From NCBI GenBank assembly GCA_029448655.1, contig JACCLO010000014.1, forward strand, positions 1 to 64,000: a stretch of 64,000 bases of DNA, read 5' to 3'. Under the pieces are notes generated by a model that did not search any database, was not told where the DNA came from, and worked only from the letters and a program-made list of their open reading frames with translations. Below are positions 1 to 10,572 of the stretch, piece after piece. Both the position numbers and the translations under genes were made by a program. Positions within the stretch are counted from its first letter, which is position 1, and each line of letters starts with the position of its first letter. This stretch comes from Wolfiporia cocos (taxonomy: Eukaryota; Basidiomycota; Agaricomycetes; Polyporales; Phaeolaceae).

Positions 1-167
1 CCCTAACCCCTAACCCCTAACCCCTAACCCCTAACCCCTAACCCCTAACCCCTAACCCCTAACCCCTAACCCCTAACCCCTAACCCCGAACCCCTAACCC
101 CTAACCCCTAACCCCTAACCCCTAACCCCTAACCCCTAACCCCTAACCCCTAACCCCTAACCCCTAA
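1..167. repeat. Telomere repeat array (CCCCTAA)n
   Basis: Twenty-four head-to-tail copies of the 7-mer CCCCTAA (TTAGGGG on the complementary strand); the first copy lacks one C. One copy at 84-90 reads CCCCGAA. The C-rich strand reads 5' to 3' into the chromosome, so this is a left chromosome end. The unit is one G longer than the TTAGGG seen in most filamentous fungi. Confidence 0.97.
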
Positions 168-690
168 AATGCAAAATTAAATTGAAATTTAAAATTTAAA
201 TTAAATTTAAATTTAAATTTAAAATTTATTTTACGTTACCTAATTGAATCTAACTCCAAACAATACCATATAATTTCAATCAACACCACATAACCTCACA
301 TAAATTCATTTCATCCTCGCATAACCCCACATAATTTCATTTCATACTCACATGACCCCACATAAATATATACAACACTCACACAACCCCACTAAATTCA
401 TTTAAAATTCCCACAACTTCAAATAAATTCACCCAAAATCAAATCATCCCCAAACTACCACACACACTTTTATCATCTCTATCACATTCATCCTCCATAC
501 CTACCCTTAATCCAACAATCTAAATCTCACTCGCTCATCTAACTAATCTCATCTCACCTACTACACTCCTACATAGTCCCATCACCTATCATCACACATA
601 CCATCTCAGCTCTCACAATCTCTTATCTATCTCTCACAATTCTGTCTCTCTCACATCTCAACCTCCTCACACAACATAGACTTCTGCTAA
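168..690. other. Subtelomere: AT tract then G-depleted A/C/T-rich sequence
   Basis: The telomere passes into about 70 bp made mostly of AAATTT/TTTAAA steps (170-235). About 430 bp follow in which the plus strand is almost free of G and rich in CCCCACATAA-, CTCACA- and CATCTC-like words. No ORF, LTR or TIR was seen. The G-poor plus strand matches the strand bias of the telomere itself, which suggests decayed telomeric or telomere-associated sequence. Confidence 0.75.
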
Positions 691-786
691 GAACGAAACA
701 GTTGCTAGCCAACTCCACAATCCTCACCAACAGTACAAAACAGTTGCAAAATACCCCAACTTTCCATACCATACATCTAATCCAGA

Positions 787-2252
787 TGGAAAGGGCACCA
801 CATACATGTTTCATGTGTGCCAAGACGGAGGGTGTCAATCTCAATCATCCGATTGGAATGAGTAAGTGTCCAGAGACGATAGCACTAATTGCAGAAAAGA
901 TGTGTCAGTTTTCCCCAGCAACTGGGAAGGTCATTCAAGCAAACGGAGCAAACTTACTGATGATGCCTGCCGGGCAACGTGGCGGCATTGCAGTGGTGCT
1001 GCAAGAGGAGATCTCTTTCGGTAAGCAAAAGGACCGTGACATGTCTAATGTTGCAGGTCCCTCAGGTACCTGTTCGAGCCTAGGGGTGTTAGTTGACGGC
1101 AAACAATTGATCGAAGGTGACGTATACGCATACTCATTGAGGGTGCTGAACACTTCTGCAGCTACTCGAGCACAAGCCAAGAAGTCGACAGCAGAGGATG
1201 GGGAGTCAAGCAATGAAGAGCCGATAGCCAAGAGGTTTGAATACAGGCACACTAACCATAGGTCGAAGGGTAAGGTTGTGGGGCTGTCTGAAGCTACAAA
1301 GATGACGCCGACAGCGAAAGTGGATGGTAAGGCTGCGAGCGAGAAGCCACCAGCCGTGAACACGGAAGAGGGTTGGAAGACTAGGAAGAAGGATCAGGTA
1401 ACTGCGCACAAGAGGGACATGCCTCCTCATCTGAAGCAGACGAGGTTCACGTCTGACGTATAGGATATGGTGTCCGCCGACAACGTCGCTAATCAGATAC
1501 TTGATCAGAAGCTAACGCTGCAACTGAGACAGATAATAGGAATTTCGCCTACCTTGCAGAAGCGTTTTGCGGCACTCACGAAGACACGCAAGGAGGTAGG
1601 TGGATCTGTGGCACAAGCAATTGAGATAGCCACAGTTGAAGATGAGAAAGAGGCAGTCGAGAATGTCGTGACAGAGGGGTCGGTGATGCTGAGCTTACAG
1701 GAGGGTGAGAACCTCAAAGAGGTAATAACGCAGCACGCTGACGTTTATGCTGTGGCAGTTGGACAGGAACGATTCTTTGCAATGGCATGTGGAGTTGTAC
1801 AAGGGATGTTTGGGACTGAGGCAGTAATGTACCTCGTAGACTCAGGATCAAAGCTGAACTTAATATTGAAGAAAGTGTGGGATCAGACTAACCTAGCTAT
1901 CGATCCAGATGGGTGTGGGTGGACACTCAAAGGTATTAATGGTATGCTTACACTACTTGAGGGCTGCATCCGTGACGCACCTGTTGAGATTGGGGGGGAA
2001 AGGTTTGATCACCATTACTTTGTCACCCTGACTGACTTAGGGCAACACAATGGGATTCTCGGGCAGCCATGGTTACAGTGGGTGGCAGCTAATCTAGAAT
2101 ATGAAAGGAAGAACGGAATGTACCTTGTGGCACATCGCAACGGTGATCGATCCATGACGCCGATACAGGTGCATATTGTCGACACAGGCACTGACCGAAA
2201 CAAGGAGAAATTAGTGTTCATGACAGGACTCGTGTCGCGCAAGGATTTTTGA
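787..2252 (+). pseudogene. Ty3/gypsy relic: zinc-knuckle and aspartic protease part
   Basis: The first ATG (787) opens a frame with a zinc-knuckle-like C-x2-C-x9-H-x6-C run (CFMC...NH...SKC). A Lys/Glu-rich stretch follows. The frame is cut by a TAG at 1461-1463 and reopens in the same frame at 1467. The second part carries a retropepsin-like fold: a DSGS active-site motif after hydrophobic residues (nt 1841-1852) and a later GILGQPWL motif (nt 2050-2075). Agaricomycete gypsy elements combine such a knuckle with a protease upstream of RT. The stop inside the frame and the loss of LTRs make this a relic. It reads away from the telomere. Confidence 0.7.
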
Positions 2253-3556
2253 AGAGAGGCGTGATGTCTGAACTGGCCTCGATAGGTAGTATCGCGTCCT
2301 CAGAAATTCCTAGGTTGGGTAACATTTTTCATTGTGTTGCGAGCGACATCTCTACACTCACAGATTCAGAGTTATCGATAGCTTCCCAGATTGATCCACC
2401 AGACTCTTCTGACAGGTTGTTACAGGATTATATTGCAGCAAGCCCCATTCCTTTGACTCCAGTCCCTTCAGCATGGCGCAAACGTGTACAAATGCATTAT
2501 AGCGTGACAGTAGCATTGAAAAGATATAAGCCCATTGACCGAAAGGTGTGCCCAGTGCCATCGTATATGCCTAACCCATTCACACAGAAATTCAAACCTA
2601 TTGCTATACCTGAGTTGATGCCGCTACCAATTGAACCGAGACCCTGAAAGAAGTATGAATTCGGCTCAGGCAATCGGTGGACCGTGCAGCGGCTGAGTGA
2701 TGTGATTGCGAAGATTCCCGCTAACTTCTTATCAGATGCAGAAATTGACTTGCTAGTCCATGTTGTGGTTTCGTGACAGGCAGCATTTGCGTGGACTGAC
2801 GATGAGTGAGGTACTTTCTCCCCAAGATACTTTCCTGACTATGAAATACCAGTGATCGAACACGTACCATGGGCACAACCGTCCATCCGAATTCCGAAGG
2901 CCATCGAGGAGAAGGTGAAAGCAGTCATCAAATGCCAATTAGATGCTGGCAAGTTTGAGCCATTCTCCGCGTCGTATCGGACAGCATATTTTGCGGTCAA
3001 AAAGAAACAGGGTGATCCGCGACTCGTATTCAATTTAGGTGACCTTGACGCTATCACTATATGTGATGCGGTGCTACCTCCATGGCCAGATGACTTCGCT
3101 GAAAGCTTTGTAGGGCATCACATTTTTATGCTAGCTGACATTATGGCAGGTTTCGACAACTGCATTCTCGCATCAGTTTCGCGCGACCTTACAACATTCC
3201 AATGCCCCTTTGGGTCGTTGCGATTGACTAGGCTGCCACAAGGCTATACTAATGCAATGCCTGAATTCAGTCAATGCATATTGCATACGTTGGGTGACAT
3301 GTTACCGAACGAAGCTGATGCTTTTGTGGATGATGTAGGTGTGAAGGGTCCGAGTGCTGACTATGACGACAAGGCTGTTGCAGGCAATTCGAATATTCAG
3401 AGGTTCATGTATGAGTTTGCATGTACAGCTAATAAGCTGCTTGCCAGGTTTGTCGAAGCGGGAATTACGGCATCTGGATCGAAGCTTGTTATCGCGATCC
3501 CCAGGCTGAAGATCGTCGGTTCCTTAATATATAGAAGTCTGTATGACCGCAAATAA
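2249..3556 (+). pseudogene. Ty3/gypsy relic: reverse transcriptase part, truncated
   Basis: This is a different frame from the upstream protease part, overlapping it by 4 nt. In-frame TGA codons near 2645, 2774 and 2807 break it. The readable part from 2852 has the gypsy RT start (EHVPWAQPSIRIP), K-x-G-DPRLVFNLGDLDAIT, a motif A region LADIMAGFDN, LPQGYTNAMPEF (motif B) and FVDDV (motif C, normally Y/F-x-DD). It ends soon after VIAIPRLKIVG. RNase H, integrase and a 3' LTR are missing. All three breaks are TGA, which a single C-to-T change makes from CGA. A non-functional 3'-truncated copy. Confidence 0.75.
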
Positions 3557-4083
3557 GTAAGACCACTCTAAACTAAGGTGATCTGTGCATAAGTGGCTAA
3601 GTACAGCCCATGATGCCATAAGCCCTCATGGTGTGGTGCGACTCTAATGATAGTGCAGTATATCATAATGATGTCCTTTGTATCCTAAGAATATCACTGT
3701 ATGTCATAGAAGATGACTTGACTATGTAAGACTAGCCTTGTATGTCATATGTGTATAGTAAATGGCACCACTATGTCATACCTGTAAGGTAAGCAGACCA
3801 CACTGAGTCTGGGCCTATAATAATAGGCATGAGGTTATAGAAACCTAGAATGTGAGGCTTGTAGACTAATAATAGTCCTGACATCTTAGATAAGAAGGAG
3901 GGTCACCTGACATGATTCCTGTGATAGTACCTGGTGCTGCTATCTAATCTAAGAGTTTGGCAAGTCATGTGACACAACTCACATGACCCACTGACCTTCA
4001 GGTCGTTGGCACGACCCCAGCCATGTGCAATAAGTACAGTAAACATAGTAAGAGAGGACAATTCTGGATGTGCACAAAATAAT
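3557..4083 (-). repeat. Inverted partial copy of LTR-like repeat family B
   Basis: No ORF. The reverse complement of about 3590-3845 aligns with 5297-5443 plus 15095-15170: shared blocks include TAGTGCAGTATRTCATA, CTATGTCATACCTGT and CCTATAATAATAGGCATGA. The 3880-4000 part matches the reverse complement of 19150-19290 (TCACATGAC, GATTAGATA, GGTCACCTG blocks). Together with 5210-5443 this forms a head-to-head inverted pair with arms of roughly 250 bp, truncated where it meets the gypsy relic. Confidence 0.55.
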
Positions 4084-5204
4084 TGACACAAGCCATCTTG
4101 TGGGACTCACCAACTTAAGGGTCTTACTCAGACAAGTTGGTGAGGGGTTAGAAGGCAAGCTACAGAGGGTGAGAGGTGCTTCTGCGGCGGTAGCCGAGAA
4201 GAATAGAACTAAGATATCAAGGCGTCAAGCCTTGGTCTTTAAATATGTACAGGGTGAGAACACGTGCTACTAACTAGTGTGTCTGCCCTAAAGGAATGGT
4301 CAGTGCGCCCTATCGGCGTATGCTGACGTATACTCTACTCTAAGAGACCGTGGGAGGCCGGTAATGGCCAGACCAATGGTAAATGAGAGAGTGGTGGTGT
4401 CACCTTGCGGTGGACATGTGGAACGCGGGCGCAGCCCGGGTATATGGAAGGCCGGTTGTACCGGTGCCTTGAGGGACTATGGCTATTTGCCAGGCCCTTG
4501 GTGACTCAGGCCGAGAAGGCCGAGTGGTATGCCAGAAGCCGGTGATATGATCAGGCCGGTGGTGGCGTGGGAGCGAGGCCTTGCGGCTGGCTCGGAGGTA
4601 TGGCAACGCCGGCGTGAGAAGCACGGAGGTTGCACATTGCCGGGTCTAGAAGCCCGGAGGTAGGACTGTGCCGGTGACGGGAAGTCCGGGGGTTGCATAA
4701 GGCCGGTGATAGAAGCGTGTGCTATTGAGGGAAGCACGGAGCTTAGGAAGTGCCGGTGATGCATGTGGTGGTCGTTAGGCTTCTCAGCGTAGTAGACCGA
4801 TGGGCACAGAGCTTAGTCAGCTGTTGTGCCATGTTGCCATTATTATGCGAGTGGTGCTCGCTGACAGGGAGAGGCTGGTCGACTTGTGGACTCTAGACTC
4901 TATGACGGGGTTGTGACGTAGCGGTGGCGGTGCTATGACCTAGACGTATGACGTGGATCACAGGATGAGGCACAGCGAAGCACGTTGCCTTAGTGATGAC
5001 GTAATCAGTCATGTGGTGTAGCGTTGGGCCGGTGCTATGGGTCACGTGTAGGTTAAGGCCTATTCGGCCGTAAGGTTCCGTTATAATACCTCGGCAGGTT
5101 CGGCATGGTGGGATAAGTCCCGGATAACTTTGTAGAGGCTTGTATAAGGCCAGAATTGGTGCTATAATTGCGCGAAAAATGTGCTATGTCCCAAATCCGT
5201 GACA
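4084..5204 (-). mobile_element. Solo LTR, family A (copy 1), target duplication ATAAT
   Basis: 1121 bp from TGACACAAG to CCGTGACA, flanked by the direct repeat ATAAT (4079-4083 and 5205-5209). On the minus strand it starts TGTCAC and ends TGTCA. The plus-strand start folds into a hairpin, CACAAG-CCAT-CTTGTG (4087-4102). It shares TGTGGGACTCACC, GAGAAGAATAGAACTAAG and GGCCGGTAATGGCC-type blocks with the LTRs at 29718, 31980 and 46166. The internal region was lost by LTR-LTR recombination. Confidence 0.85.
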
Positions 5205-5443
5205 ATAATCTGTGACACTATGAGGTCAGAACTATTATTAGTTTACAAGGCCCCACATTCCATCGTTTACAACATCAGCGCCCATACTGGCCCAGTCTAT
5301 GACATCATGCCTATTATTATAGGTCTATACTTAGTGTGGCCTGCTTATCTGACAGGTATGACATAGCGGCCTGCTTCCTCCACATTTATGGCATACAAGG
5401 CATATTTACAGAGCCAGTGTCATCTCTATGACATACTGCACTA

Positions 5444-6053
5444 TAACACAAGATAACACTTACTTGTTATAATCTTGGTATTGCTGGTTAGGCAAGAGAT
5501 AAAGCAGGTGTTAAGCAGGATACGTTGAGTGGTTAACTCGTAGTATGAATGCAATGAATAGAACTGAGGCAATAGCGCTCAGCAAGTCCAGTATATATAC
5601 ATGATAAATAAGACCCCTAACAGTCTTATTGGATAATACTAGTGTCCGTATTCGTATGTACAAGTCCCCAGGTACCTAAGTACTTAGTAATATACGATAA
5701 ATACATATGCCGATCAAAACCGGGATATAGAAAGGCGGCACGAATGGCGTTTTGCGCTCTTGTCATTACAAAGACGGGGCGTGACCAAAGCCCGGTCCGC
5801 TGACGTTTATACGCTGACTGCTTCCGGACGGAATGTCCGATTGGCTGGAACTAGACATGTGACTGATGGTAACTACTAGTGATAAGATAAGACCGTTGTT
5901 ACGGGAGATAACGCGGCCATCATTCGGCACGTATGTAACCGTAAACTTATGAACCAGATAAGCTAGTTATTGGTCTAGAAAGTCATAGATAATTCGTAGA
6001 ATTGCCGGAAAAATAGTAAGAAATATAGGGAAACTAGGAGAATTCTTGTGACA
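5444..6053 (-). repeat. Chromovirus copy 1, 3' LTR
   Basis: 610 bp, TAACACAAG to CTTGTGACA on the plus strand. I found no difference from 14480-15089. It adjoins a purine tract on the minus strand (AAAAGGGGGGGTAA, complement of 6054-6067) that would prime plus-strand DNA synthesis. Confidence 0.95.
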
Positions 6054-6144
6054 TTACCCCCCCTTTTAGATTTCAACGACCCCGTTGAGAGTAGAAATGG
6101 TGCTAGAGCCCATTGAAGGGTTAGACTTTACGATTTTTCTACTT

Positions 6145-9100
6145 TTAACGTCCTGTCGATCCAAAACCTTGTGTACCGCGCTTGGTTGGCTTGTTGAACT
6201 GCTCGTTGTAGGGTCCACTTCCATGTAGATGAGGTCGAATTTCTTTTTCGAACTTCTCCTTGGTCATGGATTCCTGTATTTCGGGCGTGATCGCTACTTC
6301 GCAGATTAGCTGAGCAATTCGGTCGCCTTTCTTTACTTGGTACGGGTCTCCAGTGAGGTTCATCAACATGACAAAGACTTCTCCGCGGTAGTCATGGTCT
6401 ATTACTCCTGCGAGGACATCGACGCCCTTTTTCGCAAGTCCAGATCTTGGCGCTATCCGACCGTATGTCCCATATGGAACTTTGATACGAATATCGGTGG
6501 GAACCGAGGCGGATTTCCATGAATTAATTAGGATATCCTGCGCGGCGTATAGATCATAGCCGATCGCATCGGTTGTTCCCCTGGTCGGTAGTTTGCCATT
6601 GACTCCTACTTCGATTTCTAAGTCTTCGTTGAACTCAACATCAGAATGTACCCATTGCCCTGTAAAGGGGTCGCGCTTGTAGTATACTTTCGGTTGTGTA
6701 GGATCAACATCGTCTCGATATTGGGGCCAGTCATCGGGCCAGACACATGTGTCTGAATCCCAATCTGGTGAATCAGGGTCGAAGACGGCTATCGTTTGCC
6801 GTGTTCCGCCGAGTCTAGTTGATCGGCGAAGGGGTTGATTTGGGTCGGTACTAAGGGCTGAATATTTTGCCTTGTACTCGTCCAATATCTCCTTAGCGTT
6901 AGCCAGATGTTCCTCGATTTCCCACGTGTCCTCCGCAGGTCCGGTGCCTTTCCAATGGATAAGGTATTCCCACCGGCCGCGTCGGTTACGATGGTCGAGA
7001 ATTGCTTCCACTTCCCATTCTTCCGGGTCTTCCATTTCCATTGGCCTGTCGGCCGCTGGGGGATGACTTTTCTGACCTTCGATGGTTGATTCCTTGTACA
7101 TGACCAATTTTGAAGCATGGAACACAGGGTGGTAAGCCCTATATTGTGCATCCATGTACACTTTGAACGTTACCGGTCCTAATTTCTCCGTGATTCGGAA
7201 TGGGCCGATGTAGCGAGGGGCTAGACTTCTTTCGGTGTCTTGCCAGCTTCGCACGTCCACGAGTACTTTGTCGCCCACTTTGAAGGGAACGACTTGCTTC
7301 TTTTGGTCATAGTACCAGGACCATCTTTCGGCTGCAATTTTCATCGCTGCCTTAGCTTTCTCTTGTGCAGAGAACCGCGTGTTCGCAATTTCTACTAAGT
7401 CTTTGTTTCGACTTGGTTCGAAACTGCTTGGTCCTGCAATTGGATGACGACCTAATTCCACCAGGAACGGAGATTCCTTGGTAGTTTCGCTGGCTGCATT
7501 GTTGTACGCAAATTCCGCTGTTGGCAGGAACTCCGACCAGTTATCTTTTTGGTACGTGTTAATGTAGCACCGTAGATACTGTTCGAGTATTTGATTCACT
7601 CGTTCGGTTTGTCCGTCTGCCTGCGGATGGTACGCAGTAGTCATCGACCTTTGAATTCCCAGCAGGGTACACCATTCACCAAATAGTTTTGAGGCGAATT
7701 GTGTCCCTCTGTCCGATACTATCTGTTTCGGCAACCCATGTAAGGGGTACACCTTTTGATAGAGTATCGTAGCTAGGTCTTTCGTTGAGAAGGTGTTTTC
7801 TATGGGGAAAAACCTTGCTCTTTTGGTCAACCGATCCACTACGACCATGATCGCGTCATGCATTCCCGATGGGGGTAGCTGAGTAATCAGGTCTATTGTC
7901 ACCACTTCCCACGGGCCTGACGGCACCGGTAAGGGTTGCAGGGGGCCGTACGGCTTCTGCGGGTGGTTCTTCATACGTTGGCATGTGTCACATCCGTCTA
8001 CGTATTTTTTGACGTAAACGAACATTCCGGGCCACCAATAGTTGCGGCTTAGCAATTCGTACGTTTTATAGCGTCCGAAATGCCCAGCTGACTTGTGATC
8101 GTGATGATACTCGACCACTTGCCGTCTGATATCCGCTGGTGTAGCTGGAACGTAGACTTTGCCTCTTCGGAGGAGTAACCCTCCTTCGTAGTTCCATTCT
8201 GATAGGTCTTTTTTGAATTCACGAGGGCCGGATGAGAGCAGCTCCTTGTAGTCTTTTGTGACCTTGTCGTCTAGCAACGCTTTGCGAATCTCTCGGAGTA
8301 TCGATTCATCTTCCGATTGTGGGGCAGCATGGGAGGTATCAAGAGCCATTGCCATGTACTCTTGCTCGAACCACTCAGGTTTCAGAAGAACCTGGTCGCG
8401 ATTATCGAGATCCACCCCCTCCTCATGGTCTGGCCGCCTGGACAGAGGATCCGCGGTTAGCATTGTTTTGCCAGGTTTGTGCTTCATTTGGAAGTTGAAG
8501 CGTGAGAGGTACAATGCCCAACGGGCTTGTCGTCTCGTTAGTTTTTGCGCCGTTTTGAAATATGTCAGGTTTAGATGATCCGACCATATCTCGAATTTTG
8601 TAGGGTGTCCCTCTAGGTAGTGTCGCCACTCCTCTAGAGCCCTGATGACAGCCAACATTTCCTTGTCGTAGATCTCGTAGTTCCTTTCCGGGGCACTTAG
8701 CGACTTGCTATAGTACGCCACGGGGTGGAATTTTTTATCCGTAGGATCTAACTGAGATAGTACTGCTCCAGTAGCGAAGTCTGATGCATCTGTTTCTACG
8801 CGGAAGGGCTGATCGTGCGACGGAATTCGAAGCACGGGCGCTTTGGTAAATGCTTCCTTTAGGGTTTGGAAGGCATTTTCCTGCTCGGCGTCCCAATGCC
8901 AAGCTTCTGACTTTTTGGTCAGCATGGTGAGTGGTTTGGCTATTTTTGAGAAACCTTCTATGAATCGCCTGTAGAAGTTGGCAAATCCAAGGAAGGCTTG
9001 AACCTCTTTGACCTTAGTGGGTCTAGGCCAGTCCTGAACTCCGGCGTACTTCTTCGGGTCCATCATGATGTTACCGTCGGATATGATCATTCCTAGGTAT

Positions 9101-10572
9101 TCAATGGAAGACTGTTCGAAAAAGCACTTTTCGGGCTTCGCATACAAGTCCGAGTCCTTCAGGGTTTGGAGAACCCCTTTGGTAAGTCGCCGATGTTCCT
9201 CCATATCATTCCCGAAAATCAAGATGTCGTCTAGGTAGACAACCACCTTGCCGGTCCGAATGAACGGTGCGAGGATAGAATTCATCATCGCTTGGAACGT
9301 TGCGGGGGCGTTGCAGAAACCGGAATACATTACCGTTGCCTCGTATAGTCCACGGTGTGTAATAAACGCCGTCTTCCATTCATCACCTTCCTTGATGCGG
9401 ACATTGTTATATCCCCATCTAAGGTCGATTTTGGTGAAGATGGTCGCATGGGACAATTGATCGATGAGATCATCGATCCGAGGTATCGGGTAACGATTTT
9501 TCACGGTTATTTCGTTTAGCCTCCTGTAATCGACAACCATCCTCAGTCCTCCGTCCTTTTTATGGACAAAGAAGACCGGGGATGCCATTGGACTTTCGGA
9601 TGGTCGAATGTAACCCTTCCGTAGTTCGGTGTCTATCCACTCATCCAAGCTGTTACGCTCTTGGGGAGACATTTTGTATGGTTTTACCGGGGGAGGAAGC
9701 TGCGCATCTGGTTCAAGCACTATGGCGTGATCCCAGGGCTTCCGTTCCGGCATCCTCTCCGACGCCTTTTGTGAGAACACCGTTGGCCCATACTCTTGGT
9801 ATTGTTCGGGCACTAACGATCGCCATTTTTCAATGTCAATCGGTGGTGTGTTTTCCTCACGGTCGTCTGCTTCGTCGAGGTCTTTGTCAAGTACCTCGGC
9901 TACCAACTGTGTCAGCAGGTTCATTTCCTCGTCGTCAAGGGTTGACACCCAAGCGATCAAAGGATTTTCGGGGTCCTCCTCTCCTAATATGTCCATGGGA
10001 GTGTCCCAAATCGAATTTACTTCGATGATTTCCTTTTCTGGGAGTTCAACTGCTTCCTCCTCAGAAGGGCGGTTACCCTTTTTTCTGGCGTAGGGTTGGT
10101 CGTGTGTACAGCGTGCATATTCCATTTCTCCTTTCCTCCAATCAAAGGTAGGATTGTGGAGACGTAACCAGTCATAGCCAAGGATTAGGTCTGGTTCTAG
10201 GTGCATGACCGTCAGACCTATTTTTTCCTTGTGTGTGCCATGTTGCATGAATGCTTTTACTGATTGCGTTAAGCGGCCAGCGACGTTTTCTGTTCCGTCT
10301 GCGTTTGTAACCGTAATAGGAAACGCTAGTTTGTCGGTGACCAGCTTATGTTTATCGACCAATCGTTGTGATATGACCGATATGGTTGCACCGCTGTCGA
10401 TTAATGCCAGAGCCTGCACTTTTTGCCCATATACCCAGAGTGTTACTTCGACACGGAATGATCGAGCGAAGTCGCGCGCATCGTTGCCAAAAATATGATA
10501 CATTGACTCGAATACACTCTTTACAGCGGGTACGGGACTAAAATTACACGGGAGCACAAGTGGGCAGGTCAT
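6145..10572 (-). CDS. pol: Pol polyprotein: PR-RT-RNaseH-IN-chromodomain-dUTPase (copy 1)
   Basis: 1475 aa from the ATG at 10572, which overlaps the Gag stop by one base (TGATG). The frame also extends upstream through a GTG at 10575. Landmarks, counted from the ATG: protease DSGA (59-62); RT with TKIDL (catalytic D383) and YLDD (446-449); RNase H with D595, E638 and D665; integrase zinc site H-H-C-C (about 823-864), then D894, D954 and E990 with exactly 35 residues between the last two; chromodomain (about 1186-1238; EEWEVEAILDHR...WEYLIHWKG). The last 155 residues are a trimeric-type dUTPase: AIGYDLYAA, APRSGLA, GVIDHDYRGEV, GDRIAQLI and RGTQGFGSTG. Pol would copy Gag-packaged RNA and integrate it; the chromodomain would guide integration to marked chromatin; the dUTPase would hydrolyse dUTP during reverse transcription. 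Oddity: VMYSGFCNAPATFQ has Ser where copy 2 has the usual Phe. Confidence 0.96.
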   Translation of the reverse strand: MTCPLVLPCNFSPVPAVKSVFESMYHIFGNDARDFARSFRVEVTLWVYGQKVQALALIDSGATISVISQRLVDKHKLVTDKLAFPITVTNADGTENVAGRLTQSVKAFMQHGTHKEKIGLTVMHLEPDLILGYDWLRLHNPTFDWRKGEMEYARCTHDQPYARKKGNRPSEEEAVELPEKEIIEVNSIWDTPMDILGEEDPENPLIAWVSTLDDEEMNLLTQLVAEVLDKDLDEADDREENTPPIDIEKWRSLVPEQYQEYGPTVFSQKASERMPERKPWDHAIVLEPDAQLPPPVKPYKMSPQERNSLDEWIDTELRKGYIRPSESPMASPVFFVHKKDGGLRMVVDYRRLNEITVKNRYPIPRIDDLIDQLSHATIFTKIDLRWGYNNVRIKEGDEWKTAFITHRGLYEATVMYSGFCNAPATFQAMMNSILAPFIRTGKVVVYLDDILIFGNDMEEHRRLTKGVLQTLKDSDLYAKPEKCFFEQSSIEYLGMIISDGNIMMDPKKYAGVQDWPRPTKVKEVQAFLGFANFYRRFIEGFSKIAKPLTMLTKKSEAWHWDAEQENAFQTLKEAFTKAPVLRIPSHDQPFRVETDASDFATGAVLSQLDPTDKKFHPVAYYSKSLSAPERNYEIYDKEMLAVIRALEEWRHYLEGHPTKFEIWSDHLNLTYFKTAQKLTRRQARWALYLSRFNFQMKHKPGKTMLTADPLSRRPDHEEGVDLDNRDQVLLKPEWFEQEYMAMALDTSHAAPQSEDESILREIRKALLDDKVTKDYKELLSSGPREFKKDLSEWNYEGGLLLRRGKVYVPATPADIRRQVVEYHHDHKSAGHFGRYKTYELLSRNYWWPGMFVYVKKYVDGCDTCQRMKNHPQKPYGPLQPLPVPSGPWEVVTIDLITQLPPSGMHDAIMVVVDRLTKRARFFPIENTFSTKDLATILYQKVYPLHGLPKQIVSDRGTQFASKLFGEWCTLLGIQRSMTTAYHPQADGQTERVNQILEQYLRCYINTYQKDNWSEFLPTAEFAYNNAASETTKESPFLVELGRHPIAGPSSFEPSRNKDLVEIANTRFSAQEKAKAAMKIAAERWSWYYDQKKQVVPFKVGDKVLVDVRSWQDTERSLAPRYIGPFRITEKLGPVTFKVYMDAQYRAYHPVFHASKLVMYKESTIEGQKSHPPAADRPMEMEDPEEWEVEAILDHRNRRGRWEYLIHWKGTGPAEDTWEIEEHLANAKEILDEYKAKYSALSTDPNQPLRRSTRLGGTRQTIAVFDPDSPDWDSDTCVWPDDWPQYRDDVDPTQPKVYYKRDPFTGQWVHSDVEFNEDLEIEVGVNGKLPTRGTTDAIGYDLYAAQDILINSWKSASVPTDIRIKVPYGTYGRIAPRSGLAKKGVDVLAGVIDHDYRGEVFVMLMNLTGDPYQVKKGDRIAQLICEVAITPEIQESMTKEKFEKEIRPHLHGSGPYNEQFNKPTKRGTQGFGSTGR

